Positions 1 to 8,502 of a DNA stretch of 33,644 nucleotides are shown in pieces; within the stretch, counting starts at the first letter, position 1, and every line of letters begins with the position of its first letter. The DNA is from UBA817 sp049889215 (GTDB taxonomy: Bacteria > Margulisbacteria > Marinamargulisbacteria > UBA817), in NCBI GenBank assembly GCA_049889215.1, contig JBMHDV010000013.1, positions 1-33,644 on the forward strand, in the 5' to 3' direction. The notes beneath the pieces were generated by a model. It saw only the letters and a list, made by a program, of their open reading frames with translations, was not told where the DNA came from and ran no database searches. The position numbers were made by a program, and so were the translations under genes.

Positions 1-2
1 TA

Positions 3-1463
3 TATTTATATGGGTGTCAAAACCTAACCAATCTTGAAGCGTTACAATCCTTAACGAAGTTACAGTCGTTAACTTTACATGGGTGTCAAAACCTAACCAA
101 TCTTGAAGCGTTACAATCCTTAACGAAGTTACAGTCGTTAAATTTACAAGGGTGTCAAAAACTAAGCAATGTTGAAGTTTTACAATCCTTAACGAATTTA
201 CAGTCGTTACATTTAACTGGGTTTCACAACCTAACATTCCCTCAAATCAATTTCCCAAAACTTAAATCATTGAAACTCAATGACTCAAAAATAAATAACT
301 TAGATCAGTTGGATATAAAACCCCAATTCCCAAATTTAGAGGAACTTAAAATAGTCGCTGCATTTAATATTTTTATTCCACAATCGCTAATATCGACGAT
401 TATTGATCACGAAAACATAAAATCACTGACACTAAACAATCCATTTAAAACCAATCAACTATTAACACAATATCTAGTGCCATTTGCTTCAAAACTAAAA
501 CAGGCCCCAACATTAAGTCAGCGCCCTCTATTTAATAAATTCAAAACCATTATTAAAAATCTCAAGCCACCAAAAAACGATAGTCAACTCGCCTTTTATT
601 TTTATGCCCTCCATATCTTTATGACGATCGCTAATGAGTGTAATGATTCAGAACTCATTGAACAGCTTAAAGAAAAATTGATTGGATCCTTTAAACCAGG
701 GGAATTTAAAGGGTGGTACTTTAATATCAAAAAACATCAACCGTTAAGTCTATTAAGTTTACAATTGTATAGTTTGATTTATTGTCTCCGTCATGTAAAC
801 GACAAAGAATTAACCGATGCGTTCAGAGATTACATGTCCCAAGATGACTGGATTGACCATTTCAATTCAAACGTCGCCAATATTAAAAAAGAGCCTTATG
901 CCACTATCAACCAATACCTATTTATATTAAGCGGTATTAAAAACACAAAATTAAGCAAAACAAAAACAGCCTTACAACAGGTTCTACAAACAGAAAAAGT
1001 TCAAAGTAGCAACTTACAAAAAAAACTTCAACCGCAGCTAACCACCGCTATTCAAAACTACTTTGAATTGACCATCAATCCAAAAGACATTTTATTTGAT
1101 ACTTTTTATTACGAGTTATGGCCCTTAGATATTGCCATAGAATCTAAAAAACTATGCATCGAATTGGATGGCCGTCATCATTCAGACAACCCTTTTCAAC
1201 GACAAAATGATGCCATTCGTGACATGGAATTAGCAAAAGAAGGATGGCGCGTTGTTCGAATTAGGAACAGTGAATTAACGCAATGCCTTAACGGGCATAC
1301 AATCAATCAAGATCGGTTGAATCAATTGATTGAATCTAAATTAACGGTTCGTTCAAAACCTAACATAAGCAAAAGTAAAAAGCCCAAATCAAAAAAACCG
1401 TCTACGAAAATACGTAAAAAACAAATAAAGACGTCTAGGCGACAGCTTAAGAAACAAGCTTAG
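3..1463 (+). CDS. Leucine-rich-repeat protein with C-terminal RAP / PD-(D/E)XK-like domain (5' end outside window)
   Basis: The reading frame is open from the left edge, so this is the 3' part of a longer gene. The first 90 residues or so are leucine-rich repeats of 23 residues (pattern LQSLTLHGCQNLTNLEALQS, repeated and then degenerating). A helical middle region follows. At about residues 355-425 of the visible part is a segment with FDTFYYELWPLDIAIESKKL, then IELDGRHH and GWRVVRIRNSEL, the pattern of RAP-domain or DUF559/Vsr-like PD-(D/E)XK folds. The last 35 residues are very lysine/arginine rich (KSKKPKSKKPSTKIRKK), which could bind nucleic acid or act as a nuclear signal. LRR plus RAP is a eukaryote-like combination; a host-directed effector is an inference. 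A TTG at 270 could be read as a start but lies inside the repeat frame and is not the true start. Confidence 0.8.
   Translation, partial: YLYGCQNLTNLEALQSLTKLQSLTLHGCQNLTNLEALQSLTKLQSLNLQGCQKLSNVEVLQSLTNLQSLHLTGFHNLTFPQINFPKLKSLKLNDSKINNLDQLDIKPQFPNLEELKIVAAFNIFIPQSLISTIIDHENIKSLTLNNPFKTNQLLTQYLVPFASKLKQAPTLSQRPLFNKFKTIIKNLKPPKNDSQLAFYFYALHIFMTIANECNDSELIEQLKEKLIGSFKPGEFKGWYFNIKKHQPLSLLSLQLYSLIYCLRHVNDKELTDAFRDYMSQDDWIDHFNSNVANIKKEPYATINQYLFILSGIKNTKLSKTKTALQQVLQTEKVQSSNLQKKLQPQLTTAIQNYFELTINPKDILFDTFYYELWPLDIAIESKKLCIELDGRHHSDNPFQRQNDAIRDMELAKEGWRVVRIRNSELTQCLNGHTINQDRLNQLIESKLTVRSKPNISKSKKPKSKKPSTKIRKKQIKTSRRQLKKQA
12..220 (+). repeat. 69-bp tandem repeats coding for LRR units
   Basis: Copies start at about 12, 81, 150 and 219 with a period of exactly 69 bp (23 codons). 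The first two copies are nearly identical at DNA level and the third and fourth diverge progressively. The near identity suggests recent repeat expansion or homogenisation. The array may continue left of the window. Confidence 0.9.
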
Positions 1464-1619
1464 ACTTTGCTTTTACGATTCGTTTATACCATCACCGCTA
1501 TTTTATTTATCGTTTTAGCTAAGTATGAATAAGACGTGCAATAATATAAAATAAAAGAAAAACGAATTATTTAAAGCATTGAAAACACGTTGTTAGCTAT
1601 AATTTATTGGAGTTAAATC
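1464..1619 (+). promoter_or_regulatory. Intergenic region with possible promoter for the SRPBCC/oxidoreductase pair
   Basis: No gene is seen. A perfect TATAAT lies at 1598-1603, but no well-spaced -35 element is evident (TTGAAA at 1579-1584 is only 13 bp away). A TTGGAG Shine-Dalgarno sequence at 1607-1612 precedes the ATG at 1620. If the TATAAT is used, the leader would be only about 10 nt. Confidence 0.35.
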
Positions 1620-2126
1620 ATGAATAATATCAACATCATAGCCACCATCATTATTATTTCCATATTAATCTTACTAAGCTCCCACCTCTTTATTCATAAA
1701 ACATTTCATACAGAAGTAACCATTCCTGTACAACCTGAAGCGCTATGGAATGCGCTCATGGACGAGGCTCAATACGCTAAATGGAATACTGTTCTTGTTC
1801 CGATTGAAGGGCGCATTGAAGAAGGAAAAAAATTAAAATATGAAATGACCGACCAAAATAACAAAAAAAGTATTATCCGCATAAAAGTCAAACGGGCATT
1901 GGTAAACCAAGAGCTAAATCAGGTGGGCGGTGTTCCAGGCATTCTTACGTTTGATCACAAATACATTTTGGAACCAACTGAAACGGGCACAAAACTCATC
2001 CAGCATGAAATTGATAGAGGGCTATGGCTGCTATTTTGGGACTCAAGTTGGATTGAAGACGCTTATATCAAAACCAGCAAAAACTTAGGTAGCTTTCTTA
2101 CCACCAAAAATAAGGATGCTGAATGA
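1620..2126 (+). CDS. SRPBCC-family (polyketide cyclase/dehydrase-like) protein with N-terminal membrane anchor
   Basis: The 168-residue protein starts with one hydrophobic segment (about residues 4-26, INIIATIIIISILILLSSHL), then a START/SRPBCC-type ligand-binding fold. Signs of that family are TVPVQPEALWNALMDEAQYAKWN-like text after the anchor, a central GRIEEGKKLKYEM strand, a G-x-P-G-I-L-T-F-D-H strand and a C-terminal amphipathic helix. Such proteins bind hydrophobic ligands; the substrate is unknown. The stop overlaps the next start by 4 nt (ATGA), so the two are probably translated together. A clear TTGGAG ribosome site supports the ATG at 1620. Confidence 0.7.
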   Translation: MNNINIIATIIIISILILLSSHLFIHKTFHTEVTIPVQPEALWNALMDEAQYAKWNTVLVPIEGRIEEGKKLKYEMTDQNNKKSIIRIKVKRALVNQELNQVGGVPGILTFDHKYILEPTETGTKLIQHEIDRGLWLLFWDSSWIEDAYIKTSKNLGSFLTTKNKDAE

Positions 2127-2797
2127 AAAAAGTCATTCTAACTGGATCATCGGGGATGATTGGAAAAGGGGTGCTTTTGGAATGTTTAGACAACAATCAA
2201 ATCGAAGAAGTACTGGTCATTAATCGTCAGCCTACGACCATAAATCATCCGAAATTAAAAGAAGTAATTCATCAGGATTTTTTAGAGTTTGAATCCATTA
2301 AAGGTGCACTACACGGATTTGATGCATGCATTCATTGCATGGGTGTTTCGGCAATGGGAATGAACGAAAGTGACTACTTTAAACTGACTTTTTCAGTAAC
2401 AGAATCTTTAGCAAAAACACTTTATCAACTCAACGAAAATATCACCTTTATTTATGTCACAGGGTCCGGCACAGATAGCTCAGAAAAAGGTCCGATGATG
2501 TGGGCACGAATTAAAGGAAAAACAGAAAACATGTTGTTTAACATGGGATTTAACGACGTGTATGCATTTCGACCTGGTGGCATCATTCCTGAAAAAGGAA
2601 CAAAGCCAAAAGTCGTTTATATTCAGTTAATACTCAGCATCTTTAGGCCATTGTTTCCAATATTAAAGTTATTTCCGGCCATAACAACAACATCACGCAT
2701 TGGGCAAGCCATGATAAATGTACTGCTAACCCCTATAAATAAAAAAGTTCTCATGGGGAGTGATATCAATCAAATCTGCAAACGACATACTGGTTGA
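2123..2797 (+). CDS. NAD(P)-binding Rossmann-fold oxidoreductase (atypical SDR, HTATIP2/epimerase-like)
   Basis: The 224-residue protein opens with a Rossmann nucleotide-binding motif TGSSGMIGKG (residues 8-17) after beta strand VILT. An LVINR strand and an IHCMGVSA segment, equivalent to the NAG motif of short-chain dehydrogenases, follow. YVTGSGTDSS and a later K (WARIKGKTE) resemble the catalytic region, and RPGGIIPEKG resembles the C-terminal part of HTATIP2-like proteins. It is coupled by an ATGA overlap to the SRPBCC gene upstream. The same two domain types are fused into one protein at 30724-32076, suggesting that both belong to one functional pairing. The reaction is not known. Confidence 0.7.
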   Translation: MKKVILTGSSGMIGKGVLLECLDNNQIEEVLVINRQPTTINHPKLKEVIHQDFLEFESIKGALHGFDACIHCMGVSAMGMNESDYFKLTFSVTESLAKTLYQLNENITFIYVTGSGTDSSEKGPMMWARIKGKTENMLFNMGFNDVYAFRPGGIIPEKGTKPKVVYIQLILSIFRPLFPILKLFPAITTTSRIGQAMINVLLTPINKKVLMGSDINQICKRHTG

Positions 2798-2885
2798 TGC
2801 CATCAATAAAGCCATCAGTTAGCAAATTAAAATCGGTTTTTTTTATGCATTTTTATTTCATCAATCACAAACACCCCCACATCAA

Positions 2886-2914
2886 TTGGTAACCATCTAA
2901 AATTGATTTATAAT
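2886..2914 (+). promoter_or_regulatory. Sigma-70 promoter of sbcB, giving a near-leaderless transcript
   Basis: The -35 is TTGGTA (2886-2891), the spacer is 17 bp and the -10 is a perfect TATAAT (2909-2914). A transcript starting about 7 nt downstream (near 2921) would have only about 4 nt before the ATG at 2925. No Shine-Dalgarno sequence is present between promoter and start. Confidence 0.65.
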
Positions 2915-2924
2915 AAGTCTGCAC

Positions 2925-4313
2925 ATGTACATTTTTTACGATTTTGAAACCAGTCAAAAAGATTTTTTAGGCCAAATCCTATCCTATTATTTTGTATTGG
3001 TGGACGAAACATTTCAGCCCATCCAGGAGTGCCAAGGGCTGATTCAGCCCAACCGATTGGAGCTGCCCGCTTGTGGGGCCATTCAAGTCAATCAGCTGTC
3101 AATCAACGACTGCATTCAACACGGGCAACCTGAATTTGAAGCGGCAAATACCGTGTATGATTTTTTGCAAACCGCAACCAATGCCCATGGCCACATTCCA
3201 TTGGTGGGTTTCAACTCCGCACGGTTTGATTTTAAACACCTCGAAAAGCTACTGCTAAAGCATGGCTTGAGCCCAACATTTTATGGCAAAATAAGCTCGC
3301 TGGACATTTATCAATTTAGCCGACATTGTGCCATTCATCATTCAGACACCTTCCCTTTTACCCGAAAAAAGCAAATGGAGACCGAATCATTCAGTTTTCG
3401 TTTGGAAGATTTAGCAACGGCATTTGACTGTTTGGACACGCCCCAAACCCACGATGCCAAAGACGATGTGTTGTTGACCATTGAACTTACAAAAAAACTG
3501 GAACAGACCTTCAACACCACACTCAAAGAGTTTTACACTCAACAACACGACACAGCCGCCTTTAACGCACCGAATTGTTATTTAAAAGAGCCCGTCTTGC
3601 CGTTTGAGCAACCCAACCAGACCCCCATCATTCACTATAATGAATGGCTGGTGATTGGCAAAGCATCCAAAACCACCTACATCCTATTGGACGTCAATGC
3701 CTACCATAATCAGTCCAAAGACAGCTTTTCTGATTATTCAACCATAACCAAATACTACAATAGCCGCGCCAATGCCATGCACTGCTCCACCCATCCACAA
3801 ACCGACGCCCATGTGGCGATTTTAAACGACCCCAACATTCAAAAAATCACAGCCAATGCCCTGCAATACTTTAAATTATTTCCTGTGGATTGGGACATTG
3901 AGTACCGGCCTTGGGCCATGGGTTTTGATACCATCCCCACCCTACGCACCTACATCGAACGCTTGCATAAGCACCCGGATGACTACAACGCCATAATTAA
4001 AGAGTGGCAGGGTTTAAAAGCAAGCACGCCAAACAAAGCGCAAGAATTTAATTTCATGATCACGCTCTTTAACCGGTTTTACTTAAATCACCACCCCAAC
4101 CCAAAACCAGAACATATTCAAAAATACATTCAACCACGCTATGTCTCCGGTGCCATGCACCGAAATATCGCCGATCAAATCACCCCAACTACCGAAAAAA
4201 ACACCATTGAGTTTCACTTAACCACAGCCACACCAGGCAGCCGCGAACATACGGTATTAAGTGAGTTAAACGATTACACCAAACAGTTTATTGGAACCTA
4301 CATGCATGCTTAA
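2925..4313 (+). CDS. sbcB: Exonuclease I (3'-5' single-strand DNA exonuclease)
   Basis: At 462 residues it is close to E. coli ExoI (about 475). The first exonuclease motif FYDFET carries D6 and E8 of the DEDD family. ELPACGAIQVNQLSINDC matches the ExoI segment after the first motif, VGFNSARFDFKHLE is motif II, and HDAKDDVLLTIEL near residue 180 is motif III. The C-terminal half corresponds to the SH3-like and helical parts of ExoI. The enzyme degrades single-stranded DNA in recombination and mismatch repair. It has its own promoter and overlaps the degP start by 8 nt, so the two are likely cotranscribed. SbcB is mostly gammaproteobacterial, which supports the taxonomic inference. Confidence 0.85.
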   Translation: MYIFYDFETSQKDFLGQILSYYFVLVDETFQPIQECQGLIQPNRLELPACGAIQVNQLSINDCIQHGQPEFEAANTVYDFLQTATNAHGHIPLVGFNSARFDFKHLEKLLLKHGLSPTFYGKISSLDIYQFSRHCAIHHSDTFPFTRKKQMETESFSFRLEDLATAFDCLDTPQTHDAKDDVLLTIELTKKLEQTFNTTLKEFYTQQHDTAAFNAPNCYLKEPVLPFEQPNQTPIIHYNEWLVIGKASKTTYILLDVNAYHNQSKDSFSDYSTITKYYNSRANAMHCSTHPQTDAHVAILNDPNIQKITANALQYFKLFPVDWDIEYRPWAMGFDTIPTLRTYIERLHKHPDDYNAIIKEWQGLKASTPNKAQEFNFMITLFNRFYLNHHPNPKPEHIQKYIQPRYVSGAMHRNIADQITPTTEKNTIEFHLTTATPGSREHTVLSELNDYTKQFIGTYMHA

Positions 4314-5652
4314 ACACATGATCCTTGCACTTGTTATCCTATCCTCAGCCATCATGGCACACGATGGGCACCCATCATTCGAAACCATTGCCAAAAATTC
4401 GGCCGATGCCGTGGTGTTTTTACAGGTCCAAAAAAAAGCCAATCAACAACCCCAACAGCCCACCTTCGAAGACCCATTCTTAAATGAGTTCTTTTTTGGT
4501 CAACCACAGCAACAAAAAAAGCGACGATTGTCTGGCCAAGGGTCCGGCTTTTTTATTGATGCTGCCGGTTACATTTTAACCAACAATCACGTGGTGGAAG
4601 GGGCCGAAGTAATTCAAGTCACCCTAAACAATAACCGGCGCTTAAGCGCCACACTGGTTGGTGCTGACCCACAATCGGACATTGCACTTCTAAAAGTGAA
4701 AGCGCAAGGCCCATTCCCAACCTTAACACTGGGCAATTCCGACCAACTGAACGTCGGTGAGTGGGTATTGGCCATTGGCAATCCCTTTGGGTTATCCAAC
4801 ACCATAACCGCCGGCATTGTAAGTGCCAAAGGTCGTAGCCAAATCGGCATCACCGATTACGAAAACTTTATCCAAACCGATGCCGCCATTAACCCAGGCA
4901 ACTCCGGTGGTCCACTGGTGAACATGTCCGGCGATGTCATTGGCATGAACACGGCCATTTTTAGCCGGTCCGGCGGGTCCATGGGCATTGGCTTTGCCAT
5001 TCCAATCAATATGGTCAAAAAAATTAAGGCACAGCTCATCACACAGGGCCGAGTCACCCGTGGCTATCTGGGTATTGTTATTCAAGATTTAACACCCACA
5101 TTGGCCAGTTCATTTAAAAATGCGCCATCTCAAGGCTTAATCATTACCAACGTATCACCAAACTCACCCGCACAACAAGCCGGCCTCAAAACCGGTGACA
5201 TCGTAACCAAAGCAAACAATACAACCGTTACTAACATTGCCCAATTTCGGAACATGGTCGCTTTAACGCCACCAAATTCAACATTAACGCTCACTGTTGT
5301 GCGGCAAGGCAATCGCATTGTGCTGCCCGTAATCATTGGTCAAATGGCACAAAAATCGAATAACAAAGTAGCGGCTGCCAACGAATTTGGACTGATTGTT
5401 CGAAACATTAAAAACAACGACCGTTACCAATACAAAATCAAGCAAATGAAGGGCGTCTTCATTAAACGTGTACAGCCCAACTCGTTGGCCGATACGTTGG
5501 GGATCCCAGCGGGTGGCATCATCACTGAAATTAACCAGCAGCCCATAAACAACATGGCCGACTTTAGACGCATCATGACCAAAAACCCAAGCAAAATTTT
5601 AGTCCTGATCATAAAAAACAACCAACCGCGTTACTACATGTTAGCAAAGTAG
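4306..5652 (+). CDS. degP: Periplasmic serine protease of the DegP/HtrA (Do) family
   Basis: The start is taken as the ATG at 4306; a TTG at 4291 is in frame but would add residues before the signal peptide. Residues 1-18 (MLKHMILALVILSSAIMA) form a signal peptide. The catalytic triad is H95 in TNNHVV, D125 in SDIALL and S200 in GNSGGPL. A short Q-rich loop (about 45-75) replaces the long LA loop of E. coli DegP. Two PDZ domains follow (about 240-330 and 355-448; GYLGI and a final ILVLIIKN strand). It degrades or holds misfolded envelope proteins. It overlaps sbcB upstream, and its 3' end overlaps the convergent gene by 19 bp. Confidence 0.9.
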   Translation: MLKHMILALVILSSAIMAHDGHPSFETIAKNSADAVVFLQVQKKANQQPQQPTFEDPFLNEFFFGQPQQQKKRRLSGQGSGFFIDAAGYILTNNHVVEGAEVIQVTLNNNRRLSATLVGADPQSDIALLKVKAQGPFPTLTLGNSDQLNVGEWVLAIGNPFGLSNTITAGIVSAKGRSQIGITDYENFIQTDAAINPGNSGGPLVNMSGDVIGMNTAIFSRSGGSMGIGFAIPINMVKKIKAQLITQGRVTRGYLGIVIQDLTPTLASSFKNAPSQGLIITNVSPNSPAQQAGLKTGDIVTKANNTTVTNIAQFRNMVALTPPNSTLTLTVVRQGNRIVLPVIIGQMAQKSNNKVAAANEFGLIVRNIKNNDRYQYKIKQMKGVFIKRVQPNSLADTLGIPAGGIITEINQQPINNMADFRRIMTKNPSKILVLIIKNNQPRYYMLAK

Positions 5653-6083
5653 GTCATTGCCGCTTGTGGGGAATGGTACATGCCATTGGCCCAGTAGCCA
5701 ACAAAGGTCATATTCGTGGCATTCGCGTCCGGAAATGTGTCAGGATTAAACCGGTCAACATGAGAAAACGATGGCCCGGCTGTAATCACCTGGCCAGATT
5801 CGCGATCCACCAAACAAAACGAACATACATCAGCAACATCACGATCACTTGTTCGGTACACCAACACCATCGATGTTGGCCGTCCATCAGTCGCCGATAC
5901 CGCAGAAACATCTGCCATATTTGCCGCATGTATTACCGAACCTTCAACGGTTGAAACACCCTGCTTGGCCATATGTCGAGTACCATCAATCCCAAACTTC
6001 ACCAAATCTGAATGGGCAACGGTCTTGCCATAATAGCCCGGATCTTTTGTTATTGAAGGTGACACTGAATTAACAATCGCCAT
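5634..6083 (-). CDS. Hypothetical protein, about 149 residues
   Basis: No family is recognised. The protein starts MAIVNSVSPSITKDPGYYGK if the ATG at 6083 is used; a TTG six bases upstream (6089) is also in frame. It contains strand-like segments (TSMVLVYRTSDRDVADVCSF, then LVDRESGQVITAGPSF), few charged helices and no signal peptide or membrane segment. The alternating hydrophobic pattern suggests a compact mixed alpha/beta soluble fold. No clear ribosome site is visible. A TATAAT on this strand at 6149-6144 may be its -10 box, about 60 nt upstream. It converges on degP and the two stop regions overlap by 19 bp. Confidence 0.6.
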   Translation of the reverse strand: MAIVNSVSPSITKDPGYYGKTVAHSDLVKFGIDGTRHMAKQGVSTVEGSVIHAANMADVSAVSATDGRPTSMVLVYRTSDRDVADVCSFCLVDRESGQVITAGPSFSHVDRFNPDTFPDANATNMTFVGYWANGMYHSPQAAMTYFANM

Positions 6084-6187
6084 CTTCAAACCAGTAACGC
6101 AACATGCAATACTTCCCTTCTAGTGAATGAATCAACTACACATATTATACCGCAAAAAATAATTCCCCCCCCTAAATGTGTGTCCGA
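6084..6187 (-). promoter_or_regulatory. Intergenic region with TATAAT and an 8-C/8-G homopolymer
   Basis: Reading on the minus strand after the amt stop there is a run of eight G (6172-6165), then TTTTTT, then TATAAT (6149-6144). The G run sits about 15 bp upstream of the -10, where a -35 would lie. No good -35 hexamer is present. No hairpin terminator for the amt operon is seen. Confidence 0.35.
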
Positions 6188-7417
6188 TTAAGAATTAACG
6201 TGACTGTAAAAGTAGGACATATCTTTATGTTCTGCTTTATCCAAGCCTTCTTCTTCATGATCAGCCGATACACGTAAGCCAACCACGGCCCGAATAAGGG
6301 TCAAACTGACCAGCGAAAACACTGTGGTAAATAAACCAATGGCAACAACACCAATCAGTTGCGAAATAAACTGGGCCGACGATGCTTGTGCACCAATCAA
6401 GCCAACCGCAAGTGTTCCCCAAACACCACAAACCAAATGGACAGAAATCGCACCAACAGGGTCATCAACACGTAGCGCGTCAAAAATCTTCGCTGAAAAC
6501 ACAACCAAAATTCCGGCAACGCCACCAATCATTCCCGCCTCAAATGGTGAGATAATATCCGCCGAAGCTGTCACGGCAACCAAACCAGCCAACGCGCCAT
6601 TCAAGGTATTGGCCAAATCTGGGCGTTTATTAATGACCCACGACGTCCCCATGGCTGTAGCAACACCGGCCGCTCCGCCAAGAGCCGTGGTTACAAATAC
6701 AAGCGATAGAACCAACGGCGTTGCCGATAACACCGAACCGCCATTAAAGCCAAACCAGCCAAACCAAAGAAGCAATACCCCAATGGTTGATAACGCAAAA
6801 CTATGTGGACGAATTGCATTTGAACCATCATAGCGCCCCAAGCGAGGACCGATCATAATGGCCGCAACAAGGGCTGCCCAGCCGCCAACGGAATGCACCA
6901 ATGTTGACCCAGCAAAGTCATAAAACGGCACGCTTAAGGTATCTAAAAAGCCGCCACCCCACTTCCACATGCCCGTGATTGGGTACGATACACCAACCAA
7001 CACCAATGCAAAAATTAAGAAGGCCGATAGCTTCATTCGCTCCGCAATTGCACCTGACACAATGGTTGCAGCCGTGGCTGCAAACATGGCCTGAAAGATA
7101 AAGTCCGTATAAAAGGTATAATTTTCACTGGTGCCAGCAGCGACGTCCGTTGCTGAATATGGCAACCCAAACCCAGAAAACCCAAAAAAACTGCCACCAA
7201 ATGCTTCACCAGGATACATTAACGAGTACCCTACAACAGCAAATGACAATAACCCAATGGAAATAACGCCAATATTCTTGAACAGAATATTGACGGTATT
7301 TTTTGAACGGGTGAATCCCGCTTCCAAAGCCGCAAAGCCAAGGTGCATGATGAACACCATGGCTGTTGCAATTAAAATCCACAAATTAGAAATTGTTAAT
7401 TGTAGATCAGCTGTCAT
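6188..7417 (-). CDS. amt: Ammonium transporter (Amt/MEP/Rh family)
   Basis: The 409-residue polytopic protein has about 11 membrane segments. Family marks are LWILIATAMVFIMHLGFAAL followed by EAGFTRSKN near the N-terminus, DFAGSTLVHSVGGWAALVAA with the first pore histidine, GPRLGRYDG, LLWFGWFGFNGGS, and SVHLVCGVWGTLAVGLIG with the second pore histidine. The cytoplasmic tail ends in DHEEEGLDKAEH, the usual Amt tail that contacts PII proteins. It imports ammonium. It is last in the operon, starting in the ATGA overlap with glutamine synthetase, so imported ammonium is coupled directly to assimilation. No glnK/PII gene lies beside it, unlike the common glnK-amtB arrangement. Confidence 0.93.
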   Translation of the reverse strand: MTADLQLTISNLWILIATAMVFIMHLGFAALEAGFTRSKNTVNILFKNIGVISIGLLSFAVVGYSLMYPGEAFGGSFFGFSGFGLPYSATDVAAGTSENYTFYTDFIFQAMFAATAATIVSGAIAERMKLSAFLIFALVLVGVSYPITGMWKWGGGFLDTLSVPFYDFAGSTLVHSVGGWAALVAAIMIGPRLGRYDGSNAIRPHSFALSTIGVLLLWFGWFGFNGGSVLSATPLVLSLVFVTTALGGAAGVATAMGTSWVINKRPDLANTLNGALAGLVAVTASADIISPFEAGMIGGVAGILVVFSAKIFDALRVDDPVGAISVHLVCGVWGTLAVGLIGAQASSAQFISQLIGVVAIGLFTTVFSLVSLTLIRAVVGLRVSADHEEEGLDKAEHKDMSYFYSHVNS

Positions 7418-8502
7418 GCGGCTTTAACCACTGTTTTTTGGTTGACGGTCATTAACGACTCACTTAACTCACAAACTGAAACCAAAATTCGAGCCGATAC
7501 CAAATACGGATCCGAATTTGCACCTGGTCGACGATCTTCCAAGTACCCATACCCTTTATCTGCAGTAGCAATTGGAATTCGAATGGATGCACCACGATCT
7601 GAATTGCCTGACTTAAACTCATTAATTGAGCATGTTTCGTGTGCACCTGTTAATCGCTCATCCAACGCATAACCGTAAACGGCAATGTGCTGTTGGTGAT
7701 TTTTTTCAAGGTTGTTAATCGCACGTTGAACGGCGTCAGCACCAAGGTTTTTATCACGCATATCTTTTGTCGAAAAATTGGTATGGCAACCAGCACCATT
7801 CCAATCACCTTTCATTGGCTTATTTTCGTAAGACACTGTAATGCCGTACTCTTCACCCAAACGGTGCAATAACCATGTCGCAAACCATAAGTGATCCGTT
7901 GTTAACAATGCATCAGCAGGCTCTTCGAAGCCACGATACCCGATTTGGAATTCCCACTGACCCAACATGACCTCTGCATTAATGCCATAAAATAATAAAC
8001 CAGCATCAATACAGGCTTGCTGATGCTCTTCGACCAATTGACGGCCATTAATTCGAGTCGCGCCAACACCACAGTAAAATGGGCCTTGTGGTTCTGGGTA
8101 CCCATTTTTTGGCCAACCTAACGGCCCATTTTCGTCAAACAATGTGTACTCTTGCTCAAAACCAAATAATGGGTCTTGCTCAGCTGCACCCGCTTGCAAC
8201 ACCTGTCGTAAAACAGATCGTGTATTGGTTTCGTGTGGATTACCGTGACGATCAAATACTTCACACATCACCAAAAAGTTACCTTCACCACGAATTGGGT
8301 CATTAACAAAACTCACTGGACGTAAAATACAGTCAGAATTATCGCCGGTGGCTTGGTTGGTTGACGAGCCATCAAAGCCCCACTCTGGAAAAATACCAAT
8401 GGTTGGCTCACCAGTTAACTCAATCACTCGAGTTTTTGATCGTAATTGTTGGGTTGGTTCAGTACCATCCAACCAAATATATTCAGCAAATTGTTTAGAC
8501 AT
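7414..8502 (-). CDS. glnII: Glutamine synthetase, type II (eukaryotic type)
   Basis: At 362 residues it has GSII rather than GSI length (about 470). Hallmarks are EYIWLDGT near the N-terminus, PEWGFDGSSTNQATGDNSD, FGFEQEYTLF with metal ligands, GPFYCGVGA, INAEVMLGQWEFQIG, NKPMKGDWNGAGCHTNFST and the RGASIRIP region. It condenses glutamate and ammonia with ATP and is not controlled by GSI-type adenylylation. AGGAG about 9 nt before the ATG is clear. The start overlaps the free ankyrin gene by 8 nt and the stop overlaps amt by 4 nt. GSII is patchily distributed in bacteria, so lateral origin is possible but not shown. Confidence 0.95.
   Translation of the reverse strand: MSKQFAEYIWLDGTEPTQQLRSKTRVIELTGEPTIGIFPEWGFDGSSTNQATGDNSDCILRPVSFVNDPIRGEGNFLVMCEVFDRHGNPHETNTRSVLRQVLQAGAAEQDPLFGFEQEYTLFDENGPLGWPKNGYPEPQGPFYCGVGATRINGRQLVEEHQQACIDAGLLFYGINAEVMLGQWEFQIGYRGFEEPADALLTTDHLWFATWLLHRLGEEYGITVSYENKPMKGDWNGAGCHTNFSTKDMRDKNLGADAVQRAINNLEKNHQQHIAVYGYALDERLTGAHETCSINEFKSGNSDRGASIRIPIATADKGYGYLEDRRPGANSDPYLVSARILVSVCELSESLMTVNQKTVVKAA

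Noticed and set aside
12..220. CRISPR array
   Set aside because: The 69-bp units are contiguous, in frame, and code for LRRs; there are no unique spacers. The same holds for the 99-bp and 51-bp arrays.
270..1463. TTG at 270 as start of the LRR-RAP gene
   Set aside because: The same frame is open to the left edge and encodes clean leucine-rich repeats, so the gene begins outside the window.
2794..2844. Terminator after the SDR gene (TTGATGCCATCAA and a T8 run)
   Set aside because: The palindrome is about 30 nt from the T run, so they do not form an intrinsic terminator.
4291..4305. TTG start of DegP
   Set aside because: It would put five extra residues before a good signal peptide; the ATG at 4306 is preferred.
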